A stretch of DNA of 64,000 nt, from the NCBI RefSeq assembly GCF_014898055.3, contig NW_023601433.1, forward strand, positions 46,123,876 through 46,187,875, read 5' to 3'. Source of the DNA: Talpa occidentalis. Its lineage: Eukaryota > Chordata > Mammalia > Eulipotyphla > Talpidae. A program made the translations under genes and the position numbers. Numbering within the stretch: the first letter of the stretch is position 1; every line of letters starts with the position of its first letter. Under the pieces are notes generated by a model. That model was not told where the DNA came from. It made no database searches and worked only from the letters and a program-made list of their open reading frames with translations. Positions 34,530-46,570 of this stretch are shown one piece after another.

Positions 34530-37500
34530 AAAATCACATAAATGGCAACGTAGGGGATGTCAGCCTCCATCCCCTCACAAAGATAAACAACTGGACAACT
34601 ATCCAGAAGCAAAAACAATGCTTGGAGATCTCTGGAGCCCACTTAAGAAATTTTAGCAACACAGTGGGACCAAAATCCAAAGAATAAACCACTCAAGACG
34701 AGAAGGAATACAGCTTCATTTTGCCGGCATCATCTCATGCTGTCCCCCAGGCGGACACTGCTGAAAGTCAAGGAACTTCTCAGTTATAAAGAGTTTCCCT
34801 GGGCAGTAGAAGGAAGTCTGGGGTGAGCAACCAACTTCTGCAGCATTTAGGGCACTGCACAAAGATCTTGCTTTGGTATGCTCCAACCCAAGCATCAAAG
34901 CCGAGCAATCAGTGTTCACAGTGTCCTGTGATACAGACCATCCAAGAAGCTTTCACCACTGAAAAAGGAACCAGTTGTCAGCATAGCTGCAGACTCCTTG
35001 TCATTTCATCAACATGCCTCATAGGTATCTGCATTCACTAACACCAAATGCTTAAATTCCTCCCCTATACTCCCTGTCACTCATCCCACCTGCAGCCAAG
35101 AACTATACCAGCAACCGGCCCAGGTCTCATGGTGGCCCCCATGACTCACCTTTTCTGCTCTATATGCATTTTTAGGGCTAGTCCCCGGCGTTGTACATTT
35201 GTAGCTTCGAGCATGACTCCCAACACCACTTTGTACTGAAATGAACAGGGGAAGACTGTGAAGCTGAGGAGAGCCATGGACTGCCATGGGCCTGGCACTG
35301 CGGTCTGTCTTCTGTCACTGACCTGCACCACTTCACTCACCAGCAGCAAGCCCCTGAGTTGTACACCTGCACATTCTGACTTGTCAGTATTCATTGCTGG
35401 AATACACTGCAGTGCACATGCTAGGTGGAAGCTGGTCCTGGGTTTTGCTTCTTGCCCTGTTCTCACCAGTACGTGTATGTTTGCAGTTGGTTCCTACAAC
35501 TAAACAGGTAGGTGAAGCTGACCCCTGCACCTGAATGTAAGCCTATCATCAGCTCCAGTCATCACTACTAACTGCACTGATCTCTAGTTCCTGGACCTAG
35601 AAATGTCACTGAAGACACCAGCAGTACTTTTAGCTATACAGACTCCTCAAAGTATTTGCAAATAGTAATGGTTGTCAATGCTGGGAAACCAAGTGGACTC
35701 CAAGGAGCATCACACCCTCTTGGCTGCAGTGTTGTCGCACATCCCCACAGTTGGCACCCTCCACCACTAGCCTCACCAAAGTTAGTGCAGACAATCTGGA
35801 AGATGTTACTGCTTTTCAAATGCTTAGACACCTATGCAAGGCTACTGGGATCATGAAGAATGAGGGAAGTACAATATCACCAAAGGAAAACCTCCTATAA
35901 CTAGCCCCAAAGAAGAGGCGATCCAGAGATTCCCAGTAAATAACTCAAATAATTGTTCTAAAGATGCAGAACTCTAAGAAAGCAAAGAGACACAATTAAA
36001 TGATATCAGGAATACAATGTAAGAATAAAATGAGAAGTTTAACAGACATAAAACATAAAAAAGAACTAAAAATTAGGTGCTGCAGAATAAAATAACTGAA
36101 CTTAAGAATTTAATAGAATGTTCAAATAGCAGACTGTCCCAAGCAGAAGAAACAATGAGTTAAAGACAAATGAACAGAAATTATCCAAGAGCAGCAAAAG
36201 AAAAAGGAATGAAGAAAATCTATAGGAGGTAGGAAATTCAATTCAGAGCAATATTGGTCCCATTATAGGAGTCCCACAGGAGAAGAGAGAAAAAGTAGCA
36301 GAAAGCTTATTTAAAGATTTAATGGCTGATAATTTTCCAAACCTGGAGAAAAGTTTGGCCATCCAAATTCATAAAACTAATAGGTCACCCCTAAATTTCA
36401 ATCCAAAAAAATGTGCCAGATACATTGTAATAAAACTGTCTAAATCAAAGAGAATTTTTAATAAAGCTAAAGAAAAAAATTCTCTATATAAGAGAACACA
36501 CACAAGACTCAACAGTTTTTCAGCAGAGAGCTAGCAGGTCATAAGAGAATAAGATGACCTATTCAAAATTCTGAAAGAAAGAAATTGTGAACCAAAAAAA
36601 CACTTTACACGCAAAGTTGTCCTTCAGAAATGAAGGGGAGATAAAGCCTTTCTCAAATAAACAAAAGCTGAGTGAATACACCATCACTAAATTCCCCTTA
36701 CCAAGAAAAAAAAATCAGCTCCTTAATCTGAATTGAAGGCTATTACTCAGTAATATTAAAATATACAAAACACTGCTAAAAGGAAGTGAATATATTAATA
36801 ATTTAATACAGTGTATGTTAACTGCTTAGGTTCAGAAATTAAAAGACAAAGTATTGAAATTTGCTACAAGTCTAATAATTTGTTAACTTACACACAATAT
36901 ATGCATATATTTATTGCACTCCATTGTGCTTTACAAATATTGTGATTTTTACAAGACACTTTACCAGCAAAAAAAAAAAAGTATGATGTACTGAAGGTTC
37001 AGATGCTTAGCATTTTTAACAACAAAGTATTTTAAATTAAGATTTATGTATATATATTGCTTTTTCAGACATATGCATTGTACATTAAATGGACTACATT
37101 ATGTTTAAACATAACTTTTATATGCATTGAAAAAAATTCACTTGCTTTGTGATATTCACTTTATTACCATGGTCTGGAACTAAACATACAATATCTCTGA
37201 AGTGTACCTGCATAAGACAAAACTTGTGATATCAAAAACAAAAAGGGTAAATTAAAAGTTTAATTTTTAAAGTTTTTGTGCATAATCAAGGTTAAATTAT
37301 TGCTAGAAGAAAAGAGATGGTATGTATACATAATGTTTTTCATATACTATATAGTAACCACAAAACAAAAAAAACTATAGAGTAACAAAAGGAAATCAAA
37401 GCATACCAAAATGAAAAACCATCAATTCATAAATGAAGTCAGCAATAAAGGGAAAAAAGAAATTTTAAAATCTCAGAAAACAGTAAGGTAGAATTAATAA

Positions 37501-37740
37501 GTCACTGCTTATCAATAACTAGTCTAAATATGTAGATTTTACAACAAAAAGAAATATAGTGACTGTTTAAAAAAAAAAGCACCAATTATATATTACATAT
37601 AAGAAGCTGCATTTAGCTTTAAGGATATAAACAGACTCAAAGTGAATACTATAAAAAGGTATTTTATGCAAGTGGAAACAAAAAGAGAGTAGGTATAGCT
37701 ATACATACATAGAATTTAAGCCCAAAATGGTAACAAGACT
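34530..37740 (+). mobile_element. Old L1 with 5'UTR, ORF1 and ORF2 start (L1M type)
   Basis: 34530-35900 has the character of an old L1 5' end ('atggcaacgtagggg', 'gatctctggagcccac', 'aaagagtttccctgggcag'). 35990-36740 reads like ORF1: a charged helical part, then 'ttccaaacctggagaaaagtttggccatcc' and 'cactttacacgcaaagttgtccttc...agcctttctcaaataaacaaaagctgag'. 37370-37740 resembles the ORF1/ORF2 spacer and the ORF2 endonuclease start ('ttatgcaagtggaaacaaaa'). A Tigger transposon interrupts it at 36905-37210. The 70-codon frame at 36322-36534 is an ORF1 remnant; all frames are broken. Confidence 0.65.
36905..37210 (+). mobile_element. Tigger (TcMar) DNA transposon, internally deleted, nested in L1
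   Basis: Left part 'tattgcactccattgtgctttacaaatattgtgatttttacaagac' and right part 'ttttaaattaagatttatg', 'agacatatgcattgtac', 'aacataacttttatatgcattg', 'gctttgtgatattcactttattaccatggtctggaactaaacatacaatatctctgaagtgtacctg' correspond to the two ends of Tigger1/2. The internal transposase region is absent, so it is a non-autonomous remnant. Orientation follows the consensus as I remember it. Its presence inside the L1 means it is younger than that L1. Confidence 0.85.
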
Positions 37741-37789
37741 CAACATGCAACCTAGCACAAAAGGATGGTTCCCCTCAATGCAGCTATAG

Positions 37790-38275
37790 AGAAACTAAGT
37801 TTTGCTCGGAGGAAGTTGTACCAATTCACCACTGGTGACAGTCAACTGCAAAATGGATACCATAGATAAGGTTGGCTACTCTCATGTTATAGTGGAAGAA
37901 GCAGGAAGTAAAGGGTTTGTGGCCTGAGCAGCAGCCATACCACTAAATCAAACAAGCTGAGAACTGGGCAAAGACTATGAGGGTGACTAGACCAAGCAAA
38001 CGTTCTTTTTTTCCACAGTGGTATGGAGGGCAGACCTACTTGCAAAAGGACCCTGAGACCAATAGGTCAATTGTAGAGTATTGGACAGCTGATTGTGCAG
38101 GTGTGAGAACCAACTTCACCCCTCATGCCTGGGAGATCTGATGTGCACTGCAGAGAGGGTGGCCAGAAAGGAGGGCCCTAGAATTTGGACTATCTCAAGC
38201 AGTGAACAGTGTTTGCTTTGCAAATAAGGGAAGAAGAGGTGTTTGACAAGACTCAATGTGTCTTTATGATTAAAG
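37790..38275 (+). repeat. Unclassified repeat module, related to 2446-2940
   Basis: Lies between the ORF2 start of one L1 and a reverse-transcriptase fragment. Shares its start and end words with 2446-2940 (see there). It could be the 5'UTR of a second, internally deleted L1 that continues at 38285. Confidence 0.4.
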
Positions 38276-38284
38276 GCTCTCAAT

Positions 38285-39512
38285 GAAATGAGAATAAAAA
38301 GAACTTATCTTCACATAATTAAGGCCATGTATAACAAATCCACAGCTAACATCATACTTAATGGTGAAAAGCTGAAATCATTTCCCATAACATCAGGAAC
38401 AAGACAAGGATGTCCACTTTCACATTAGATTCAACATAGTATTGGAAGTCCTAGACAGAACAATTAACTGAGTAAAACAGACACAAAGAATCCAAGTTAG
38501 AAATGAAAAAGTAAAGCTATCACTATTTGTAAATGATGTGATAATATAACTTGAAAATCCAAAGATTATTAAAAAAAATGATAAAAATAATAGTTGACTA
38601 GAGATAAAAGCCAGCATACAAAATTAATACACAAAAATCTTCTAAATTTCTATATGGAAGCAATGAGTTAGAATTAAGATAAATTAACCAAACAATACCA
38701 TTTATAATCACACCCAAAAGGATGAAATATCTGGAAGAAAATTTAACAAAGGAAGTGAAGGATCTATATACAGAAAATTGTAAGACAAAGAGAACTATAG
38801 TAGGAGGCAAAGAAATAGAAAGGTATCATTTTTCTGGAAAAAGAAAGATTTCTAAAATGCCCACATTGTCTAAGCAATTTACATATTCAATGCAATACCT
38901 ACCAAAATCTCAATGACATTCTTCAAGGAAAGAGAACAAGCAACTACAAAAGACCCCAAATAGCCAAAATAACACTTAGCTAAAAGAAGTAAAACGGAGA
39001 TACTGTACTTTCAGACTTTAACCTATACTACACAGAGTTAGTAATCAAAACTGTGTGGTCTTGGAACAAAGCCAGAAACACTGGCCAATGGAATAGGAGA
39101 GCACAGAAATAAACCCACACAAAACTAAAGTTGGACTGAAGTTAGACTTTGACAAAGAAGACATGACAGACCATACAATGTTCAAATGAAAGTCTCTTTA
39201 ACAAGTGGTGCTAGAAAACTTGTACAGCCACATCAAAAAATAAATAAAACTACATCATAACTCCATAAACAAACTAATTCAAAATGGTTTAAAGACTTGG
39301 ATATAAGACCTGATCTATAAAATAAATAAAACATAGGAGATACACACCTGGATGGCAACTGCAGAGGTAATTTTGGGGACACAAGTCCAAGAACAAGAGA
39401 AACAAAAGCAAAAATAAACAAATGACTGCATCAAATCAAAATCTTTTGTAACACACACAAACCCACAAAAATGAATAGGCAACCTATGGGCAGGAATAAT
39501 GTATTTGCACTT
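38285..39512 (+). mobile_element. Old L1 ORF2: reverse transcriptase to C-terminus, decayed
   Basis: Forward L1 motifs in order: 'ataattaaggccatgtataacaaatccacagctaacatc', 'acaagacaaggatgtccac', 'tatcactatttgtaaatgatgtg' (the FADD catalytic region, here with A to V), 'ggaagtgaaggatctatatac', 'aaaatctcaatgacattcttcaa', 'gtggtcttggaacaaagccag', 'aacaagtggtgctagaaaact'. Many stops and indels. The 64-codon frame 38722-38916 is a piece of it. Confidence 0.85.
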
Positions 39513-39680
39513 GCAAATCCTTCCTTGCTGTAAGATTCCTCCTCTTCTTCGAGTTGTTAAAATATCAGGTAGTTTATGCAACATGCATCATCAAGGTTAA
39601 TGGAGACATTATGAATTATTTATATAAAGCTTCAAAATATATGTAAGCAAAAAATGTTAAAAAATTGTAATTTATTTTTA

Positions 39681-39958
39681 TTTTTTATTTTTTTAAAGAT
39701 TTATTTATTTATTTTATATAAGAACCGGGGTACAGGCCAGATGCATGGGAGGGTGAGAGAATTCACCAGAGACAGAGCGGGGAACAGAACAGGCAGACTG
39801 ACGAAATCCACTGCTGAGGGGAGCAGCAGGCAAGACAGGAGAGGTCTGCCGCACCATGTGGGACCCTCGCCGGCTAGCTGGGATCGAACCGGTGCTGCAG
39901 AGGCTACGGACAGCTTCACAGTGCTGAGCTCAACCGCCTGCGCCACCAAGTGAGGCCC
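39681..39958 (-). mobile_element. tRNA-derived SINE
   Basis: Minus-strand copy: plus reading starts with tttatttatttattttatataagaac and ends cgccaccaagtgaggccc. Flanked by taatttattttta at 39668-39680 and 39961-39973, a 13-bp target-site duplication. The two open frames here (99 codons plus, 82 minus) lie inside the SINE. Confidence 0.93.
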
Positions 39959-39974
39959 TATAATTTATTTTTAA

Positions 39975-41040
39975 ATCGCTAAACATACATGCATTAGAAA
40001 ATCAAATGAATACACTCCCTTTGTTATTTAACTGGGTAATTTTAAAATGAACATACTCTTGGATAGTTTCTACAAGTGACTAGGCCATACATCTATAAAC
40101 TTTTGAAATAATGGAGAAATTATTAATGTTTATAATATGATTTGGACACCACAGTTCAAATACTACTACAGTAAAGGACTAAACAATGAAAATCACTTTG
40201 TTCTCTTTAATTTCTTTGCAATGATTAATGTTTGATTAAGTCAAAATGCCAAACTAGAGAAAAGTAGAAATTTAAGGATTTACCAGGAGAAATATTGGTA
40301 TTTTCCATGACGATCAAGAATCATGTAATGTAATAAAAACATTTTACCAAGAGGAAGGCAAAAAGTTCTAAGAACTTGTCTCGAATGACAATTATGACTG
40401 CAGGCTCAGTAACATCCACACTTGACTGGTTTGCTAACTGTTGTTGCTGGGGGCACAAAAAAAATTAATTTTTTTTTACTTTTTTACTTTTTTTAGGGTC
40501 ATATATCCCCAGCAGGCACTAGAGCATTTGCCCACTGACCTGCTCTTTTCAGAAGGATATGAAGGAACAGGGAAAACTGAAAATGTACTGAGCTTTGATT
40601 CTGACCCTCATATTCCCCCTGGCTGTACATTTAAGTCCCAGCCATAAAAAAACTGAAGCTCTAATAGTGGATTGACATCATGAGAATTATGTGAGCCTGA
40701 AGTAAAAACTTCATCAATTTTGGTGGAAGAGAGACAGGGTAAAAATATCATGTATAAGCTGGTCAGCAGAATGAGGACTTCTTGCTTTATGTATACTTTC
40801 AGTTTATAAAATATTTTTACATAGATTACCTAGTTTGAAATGCTCATGTAATCTGCGAGGTAAAGAATTATTTTTAGAATTTTTTGATGAATTGCAATCT
40901 TTTCCTTAATTAGCCAATGAAGTGGAAAGAGGAGCTGGGAGTGCAGTTTGGGGGTGCAGAAGAGCATGCCTGTCCCCATTGCACAAGGTGGCTGACCTTG
41001 GTGCAGGTCAGATTTCAAGTACAGTGGTAAGTAGGTTTTG
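39975..41040. other. Unclassified intergenic stretch
   Basis: No gene or named repeat. A/T-rich tract at 40456-40496. Confidence 0.4.
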
Positions 41041-41122
41041 ACGCTCATGGCAGTTTTGAAAATGCACCAAAGAGGTTTGAACTAGCACTGGCACCTACCA
41101 GCTTTTGTAACCATGCCAGTTT

Positions 41123-41768
41123 TGAAAACACACCAACCAGGTTTAAATCCAAGCAACCTGGAAGCCAGAAAAGTCAGGCCAGCAGCTGGATTGAGGCACT
41201 CTCCCAGGGGACTCTTGTCTGAGCTCCAACTCTCACCTGGGAAAACTTCTTCTCCTCCTCCACCACTGTCTGACCCCCACTTCTGCCTCTGGCACAACCA
41301 GCATTGTCTGCTGATCAGCATTGCTGGCTTCTGTCCAGTGCCTCCAAGAGCTGCCTGCCACTGGTCTGTGCCTGGTCCACCAAAGAGCCTTTTGCCACTG
41401 TCTGATACTCGACATCACCTGCTGACTAGTTCCCAGTGCTTCCCGTTGCTGTTGCCTCTGGCACTGCCTAAACTGGCCTCCAAACTGCTGCTCCTGGCTG
41501 CTGTGGTGCTGCCTCAGCAGGGCTACCTGCGACTATCTCAGGCCACCACTGTGAGTGGGTCCCAGTCTACTGCTTCTCAGTGTGCCCCCAGCTCCAGGTT
41601 CTCACGGGAGGGGCAATGCATTCACAGCAGCTTTTGGGTTGGACTACATGATGCTGTCTGGGTTAGGACAGATGGCCTTTTGTGGCTTCAGAACCTCTGT
41701 TACCTTTTCCTGTATCACCCCTGTAAATATAACCTGTTGCTGTTACACTCTCTGAGTCACATCTTACA
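41123..41768 (+). mobile_element. GC-rich, CTG-rich candidate solo LTR
   Basis: A sharply bounded C/T-rich, GC-rich block of about 650 bp in AT-rich DNA. It could begin TG (41123) and end CA (41767-41768) between 4-bp gttt words (41119-41122 and 41769-41772), and near its end has 'gtaaatataacctgttgctg', similar to the AATAAA region of the module at 26255-26275. The open frame 41113-41775 (220 codons, Leu/Ser/Pro-rich) and overlapping frames on the other strand reflect base composition. A Leu-rich coding exon is not excluded but nothing supports it. Confidence 0.35.
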
Positions 41769-43158
41769 GTTTTAAGTGCACTGGCATGGACCCACAAACC
41801 ATGACATTTCCCAGGTTTGAATGGTTTCAAAAACATCCAGGGTTGTAATGTTATGTGATAGCACTGTAGAGCACGGGCTGAACTTCCAAACAATAACTCT
41901 AATGTCATTTCTACATTTCCAACCACTGCTAATTTGAGCTGAGAAATGAGTTATGTCATTGACTTGCCTTACATTAACAGTTCTGAGCATGAAAATGTAG
42001 AAGTTTCCCTTCCTGAGTTTTGCCTCACACCTCAGACAACTTGTTATATATTTAGCTCTCTGCTTTCCTTTACTCACAGCTTCTTTCTAAAGCTTAACAT
42101 CTGGGAAGGATTCTGTTTTCAAGTTAGTAATATGGACAGGCTTCACTGCTGTCATTCCACATCTGTTCTTGCAGCTCTGCAGAAGAGCCAAAGATGAGAA
42201 CAAGCGCAATTACAGAGGTCGTTCATGTTTACCTTTCTGCTATTTGGTTTCCTGGTGTTTAAAATGAGAGACTAGGACAAAATAAATCTCTAAGATGCAT
42301 GCCAATTCAAACATTAAAGGTTTTCAGTTTGGTAAAAATATTTGTAAGTCAATCATTCTTATAAAACTTATTTCTAAGGCAACTGGAGAGTCTTTAGAGG
42401 TCCCATTAATTTATACTTTCACTGCCAACAAACATTTCTATCTACCCTCACATCTAAACAATCCCGTAGCTATTATCTCAATGTTATAATGGGTATCTGA
42501 AATACTCATAGAGACCTAACTATAAATGACACAGGAATTTGAACAGCGTGTGCAAATGCCCCTTCATCCCTGTCTCCTCACCTCTGGAACCCCTGGTGCT
42601 ACTGCCAAAAAAGCCAGTCTGAGCAGGTAAAAAGCTTTAGAGAAATTGGAGTTTCAAAAGTAAAAAAGGAAAGGTACTGTGAACAAGTAAATGCAGCATG
42701 TAACTGACCAGGGACAGGTTCACAGAATGAGCTGACCTTCACCAGCCCAAAAATATCTTTCCCCTACTGTGCCTGAAGTTTTGACTTCACTTAGGCATGC
42801 TGGCTGAAATCACATTACTGACAACTGCTTTGGGGATAATAAGCAGTTTTAAAAACATGCAACCAATTCAAGGAGAGCTCAGAGACCATCAAGTCAAGCC
42901 CATCATTCATTTAGATTCTATCAGATTGCTTTCCTCCTAACTGTGGTAAGATCAACAGTCATGAGTGAATCAGAATCTTGAAGAGTTGGCAATGAAACTG
43001 ATAATTTTGGTGAAAGAAATTTTAGGGGATGGGCTAATAAAATGGGGTTGATGTAGATGGAGAAGTTTAGAGTCTGTTAACAAGGGTACTAGAAAATGGA
43101 TAAGAAGCAGAAAGTGTCCACTGGAGAAAGGAGGCATTAGATACTCTGCCTCACTCTT
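41769..43158. other. Unclassified intergenic stretch
   Basis: No gene recognised. 42877-42920 ('gagaccatcaagtcaagcccatcattcattt') may be a scrap of MIR but is too short to call. Confidence 0.4.
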
Positions 43159-43159
43159 T

Positions 43160-43231
43160 TGAGAGTTTGCTAATATCTTTTTTACAGATAAGCAAACTGA
43201 TGCTCAGAATCAGACCATGTTATTGCCATAA
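43160..43231 (-). mobile_element. MIR fragment
   Basis: 'tatcttttttacagataagcaaactgatgctcagaatcagacca' matches the reverse complement of the MIR core ('attttacagatgaggaaactgaggctcagagaggtt' in this reading). Confidence 0.55.
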
Positions 43232-43247
43232 TTTTATATTGTCTCTA

Positions 43248-43340
43248 AATAAGGAAATCCTGGTTTTGTGACAGCATGGGGTGGACCTTGAGTGTATTAT
43301 ACTATGTGAAATAAGCCAGTGAAAGACCAAAAAAAAAAAT
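43248..43340 (+). mobile_element. 93-bp L1 insertion ending inside ORF2
   Basis: 'aaggaaatcctggttttgtgacagcatggggtggaccttgagtgtattatactatgtgaaataagccagtgaaagacc' is the last coding stretch of L1 ORF2 and goes straight into an A-run of about 11. The perfect 16-bp word ttttatattgtctcta flanks it (43232-43247 and 43341-43356). The 3'UTR is absent, so the RNA was polyadenylated or primed early. Confidence 0.8.
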
Positions 43341-43356
43341 TTTTATATTGTCTCTA

Positions 43357-44239
43357 TTCTTCTTTTTGATTGTATCATCTTCCTCTCCAGTGTTATCAGA
43401 ATTTATACATACAGGACAATGAGGAGAAAAATGCCATTCAGCTGCAATTTCTGTGATCTAGCCAGGAAGAAAATATATTTGGGATTTCAAATAACCATTG
43501 TGTAAATGAACTATTGGGCTACAATTGGGATACAATTGTTCTTAAATTGAGTAATGGATACACTTATCACTCCTTTGCCAACTACATAAATAAATAGGTG
43601 AAAGCTATCGATTTTTTTTTAATTTATAGCATAATATGGTAGATACTGCATGGTGCTGCTGCTGGATTACAAACCCATCAACCAGGTACTCTCCTGCACT
43701 CACCATACCAGGAATTCAGTAAATGTATTGAATGATACAATGAATATATGACACAATGATACAATGAGTAAAATCTAATCAAAATGACCTAACTCTATAT
43801 TTGCAGGCATTTGTTTTTCAGACGAGGCATCATAGTAAACCATGGTCTAACTCTGGTTCTGCCTTCAAATAAAAACTATGGAATAATTTGCAGGCAAAAA
43901 ATAGAGTTAAACTTGGAATTTGAACAGCATGGATAATTTGAGGGTCAGAATAGTACCGTTTTAGGAGCAAAAGTTTAAATCTCCATCTATTTTCATAAGC
44001 AATATTTGCTCTAATTTTTATATTCTGAGGGGAAAAGATGAATCATTAGCTAATGGTAGCTCTTTTGTAAATTAAGCTGAGGGAGCAGTTCAGAAACTTA
44101 CTGATAGTTTGTTGATACAGTAAAATCATATTCTTGGGGTATGACATAAATGTGAGAGAACAAGACTAATGTGATTTACACCAAGAGCCCACTGACTGAA
44201 GGTAGGGATAAAGATGTTCTAGGAGAAAACAGGAACCAA
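43357..44239. other. Unclassified intergenic stretch
   Basis: No gene or named repeat. A short locally repeated word acaatga occurs at 43735-43765. Confidence 0.4.
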
Positions 44240-45296
44240 GTGTAAGTAAAGGGGTTCAGGAAATCTGGTAGTACTAGGCATGGCTAGTAACCATGCAAAT
44301 GCTTTTGGGTCAAATCCCATGTTGACCACTTCTTACCAGGGACAAGTTATTTCAACTTTCTTTGTTTGAAAGTGGTGACAGATAGCAGTACACTTTGTAT
44401 AGAGAAAACTTGGAACATAGGTAATATGTATGAATGGACTTTAAAAAGTGCTTGGCATATGAAAAAATGTTCAACATCACTTGTAATCAGGGAAATGCAA
44501 ATCAAAACTACCATGAGATACCTTCTTACACCAGTGAGAATGGCACATGTTAAAAAAACTAGCAACAACAAATGTTGGCGAGGGTGTGGAGAAGAAGGAA
44601 CTCCCCTGCATTGCTGGTGGGAGTGCAAACTGGTCCAACCACTATGGAGAGCTGTGTGGAGATTTCTTGACCTACTAAACATAGAGTTTCCATATGATCC
44701 AGCAATTCCACTCCTAGGCATTTACCCAAATGACACAGAAACAGTAATTCCAAAGGGCACCTGCATCCCTATGTTTATAGAAGCACTATTTACAATAACC
44801 AGGCTATGGAAACAACCCAAATGCCCAAAACTAGATGACTGGATCAAGAAGATGTGGTACATATACACAATAGAATATTACTCAGCAATCAAAGAAAGAT
44901 AAATACATGTAGTTTGCAGCAACATCGATGGAGCTAGAAGGGATCCTGCTCAGTGAAATAAGTCAGAAAAAAAAAAAAAAAGAAAATTACCGGATGGTCT
45001 CACTCATAGCAGGAATTTAGAAAACTTAAATAAGGGACCAGGAAAAAGACTAATTAATAAAAAGTAAAAGTCAAAATCAACAAGCAACTATAAACCAGAG
45101 ACACACTGCGGGGTAGAGGGGGCGGGGAGTGGAAGGACTAGGGTCAAAATAAGGGGGGGGGTGCAATTGTATGGGGAATATAACCAAAATGAAAATGCAT
45201 ACATTGTGCAAAAATGAAAAATGATGTAAGAAATATAAAAAATAAAATATTAAAAAAAAAGTGCTTGGCATAGAGTGAGCCCGCAATTGCTAGCTT
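44240..45296 (+). mobile_element. MIR split by an L1 insertion
   Basis: Left MIR part to 44458 ('gggacaagttatttcaactttctttg...aaagtgcttggcat') and right part from 45256 ('gtgcttggcatagagtgagcccgcaattgctagc') together give the end of a MIR ('agtgcttggcacatagtaagcgctcaataa...'). The L1 at 44459-45255 sits between them. Confidence 0.7.
44459..45255 (+). mobile_element. 5'-truncated L1 (ORF2 C-terminus plus 3'UTR)
   Basis: Begins in ORF2 ('atgaaaaaatgttcaacatcacttg') and runs through the 3'UTR to a short A-tail. The perfect 16-bp duplication aaaaagtgcttggcat (44443-44458 and 45256-45271) proves a single insertion. Coding end: the frame 44366-44902 reads MIR-derived codons first and then L1 ORF2 (from [15 protein letters not shown] to [15 protein letters not shown]) and stops early by a frameshift against the copy at 56460. 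The 3'UTR has a G-rich tract at 45108-45162. Confidence 0.95.
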
Positions 45297-46484
45297 TTCA
45301 CTCCATGCCTCAGGATGCACGAGACCTGCATTGCTACATCTCATTTATCCCATCAAGATGATAAGTGAGTCACCATTGAGTCATGCCATGCTCCTCCAGC
45401 AGAAGCAGTGACCCTCTGGATATCAACTGTCACCTTTGTACTCCTCGTAATTGTAGCATAGGATTAAAGCAAGGGAGCTTATGAAGTTCACTGCAAGAAT
45501 TTCCCTTTTAATGAGAGAAGTTTCTGAGCCACTGCCTCAGACATTTTAATTACAATAGATCTACTATTAACTAGTGGTCCTTCGTTTGAAAATGTGAAGT
45601 CTGGACCAAAGATGCCAACAGAATTGGAAATTTAAGCTTTTGTACTGAAAATGTTCCAAAATGGTATCACTGAAATCAATGCCTCAGTTATTTTTCTGGG
45701 ATGACTGATATGTGATTGTACTTTTTAAAAAATTCATAATTTATGATTCAATGCACCTGCTGCAACTTTTTCTGATCCTGAAATTTTCTATGCCTTTAAA
45801 ATTCCAAATTTAACTCCGCTTTTGCCCCAGTGATGTCCTTCATGGAAAGCATTCCTTTATATACTTATGGATTTCGCCTCCAGACACAATCTGTTGCCCT
45901 TACAGTCACTCCTGAGGCTAAGTCTGTCATAACCTTTCTACACATAATTCTCCCATCATTTTAGCTTATAAAGTTCCAGTCACAAATGTCTTCTTGGAAT
46001 CTAAATCAGCTTACATTAATATGACAGCTCATTCAATATCCTCTAACTCCCCAGATTACTGCCATCAACTCCCATTCACAAATTCATATTTTATATAGAA
46101 ACTTTAAATGTATAGATTAGACAAAGTTTACAGTTTGATTTTGATACCTGTTGGGATTTAAATTATCCATGGAGGAATCTGACTTAATTCTAAACAACAA
46201 CAATTAATTCCATTTAATCTTACTTTAATCTTACAAGTTTGGGTTTCCCAAAGATGACAGGCAGGCTTAATACAAGGACAGTGGTCTAGAATTTGAAGGA
46301 GGTAGGGATAGATTTCAAGATCCAAACTTACATTTTAACAATTTGACTATGCCACAGTTCTTTTAGTCCAAGAAGAAAATTTCCGTGTAGAGACCAGGCT
46401 GAGAATATTGGAATATTTTACCTTGGGAGGAGCATAGCACATGCATGGGCAGATGAAAGACTGTCTTGAATCAATGAGTTTTGC
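45297..46484. other. Unclassified intergenic stretch
   Basis: No gene or named repeat recognised. Confidence 0.4.
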
Positions 46485-46570
46485 CACTAGACCACTAAAA
46501 TAACTGTGGGATCTTGAACAAATTACAAGTCTCATACCATTCATTGCTCTCATCTACAAAACAAAGCTTA
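46485..46570 (+). mobile_element. MIR fragment
   Basis: 'actgtgggatcttgaacaaattacaagtctcataccattcattgctctcatctacaaaacaaag' follows the MIR core 'actgtgtgaccttgggcaaattacttaacctctctgagcctcagtttcctcatctgtaaaatgg' with many substitutions. Confidence 0.55.

Noticed and set aside
39654..39953. 99-codon and 82-codon open frames on opposite strands
   Set aside because: Entirely inside a SINE; equivalent frames appear in most SINE copies.
41113..41775. 220-codon open frame as a real gene
   Set aside because: Leu/Ser/Pro-rich with no recognisable domain, in a C/T-rich GC block where several frames on both strands are open; no conserved splice or promoter signals seen. Kept only as a candidate LTR finding.
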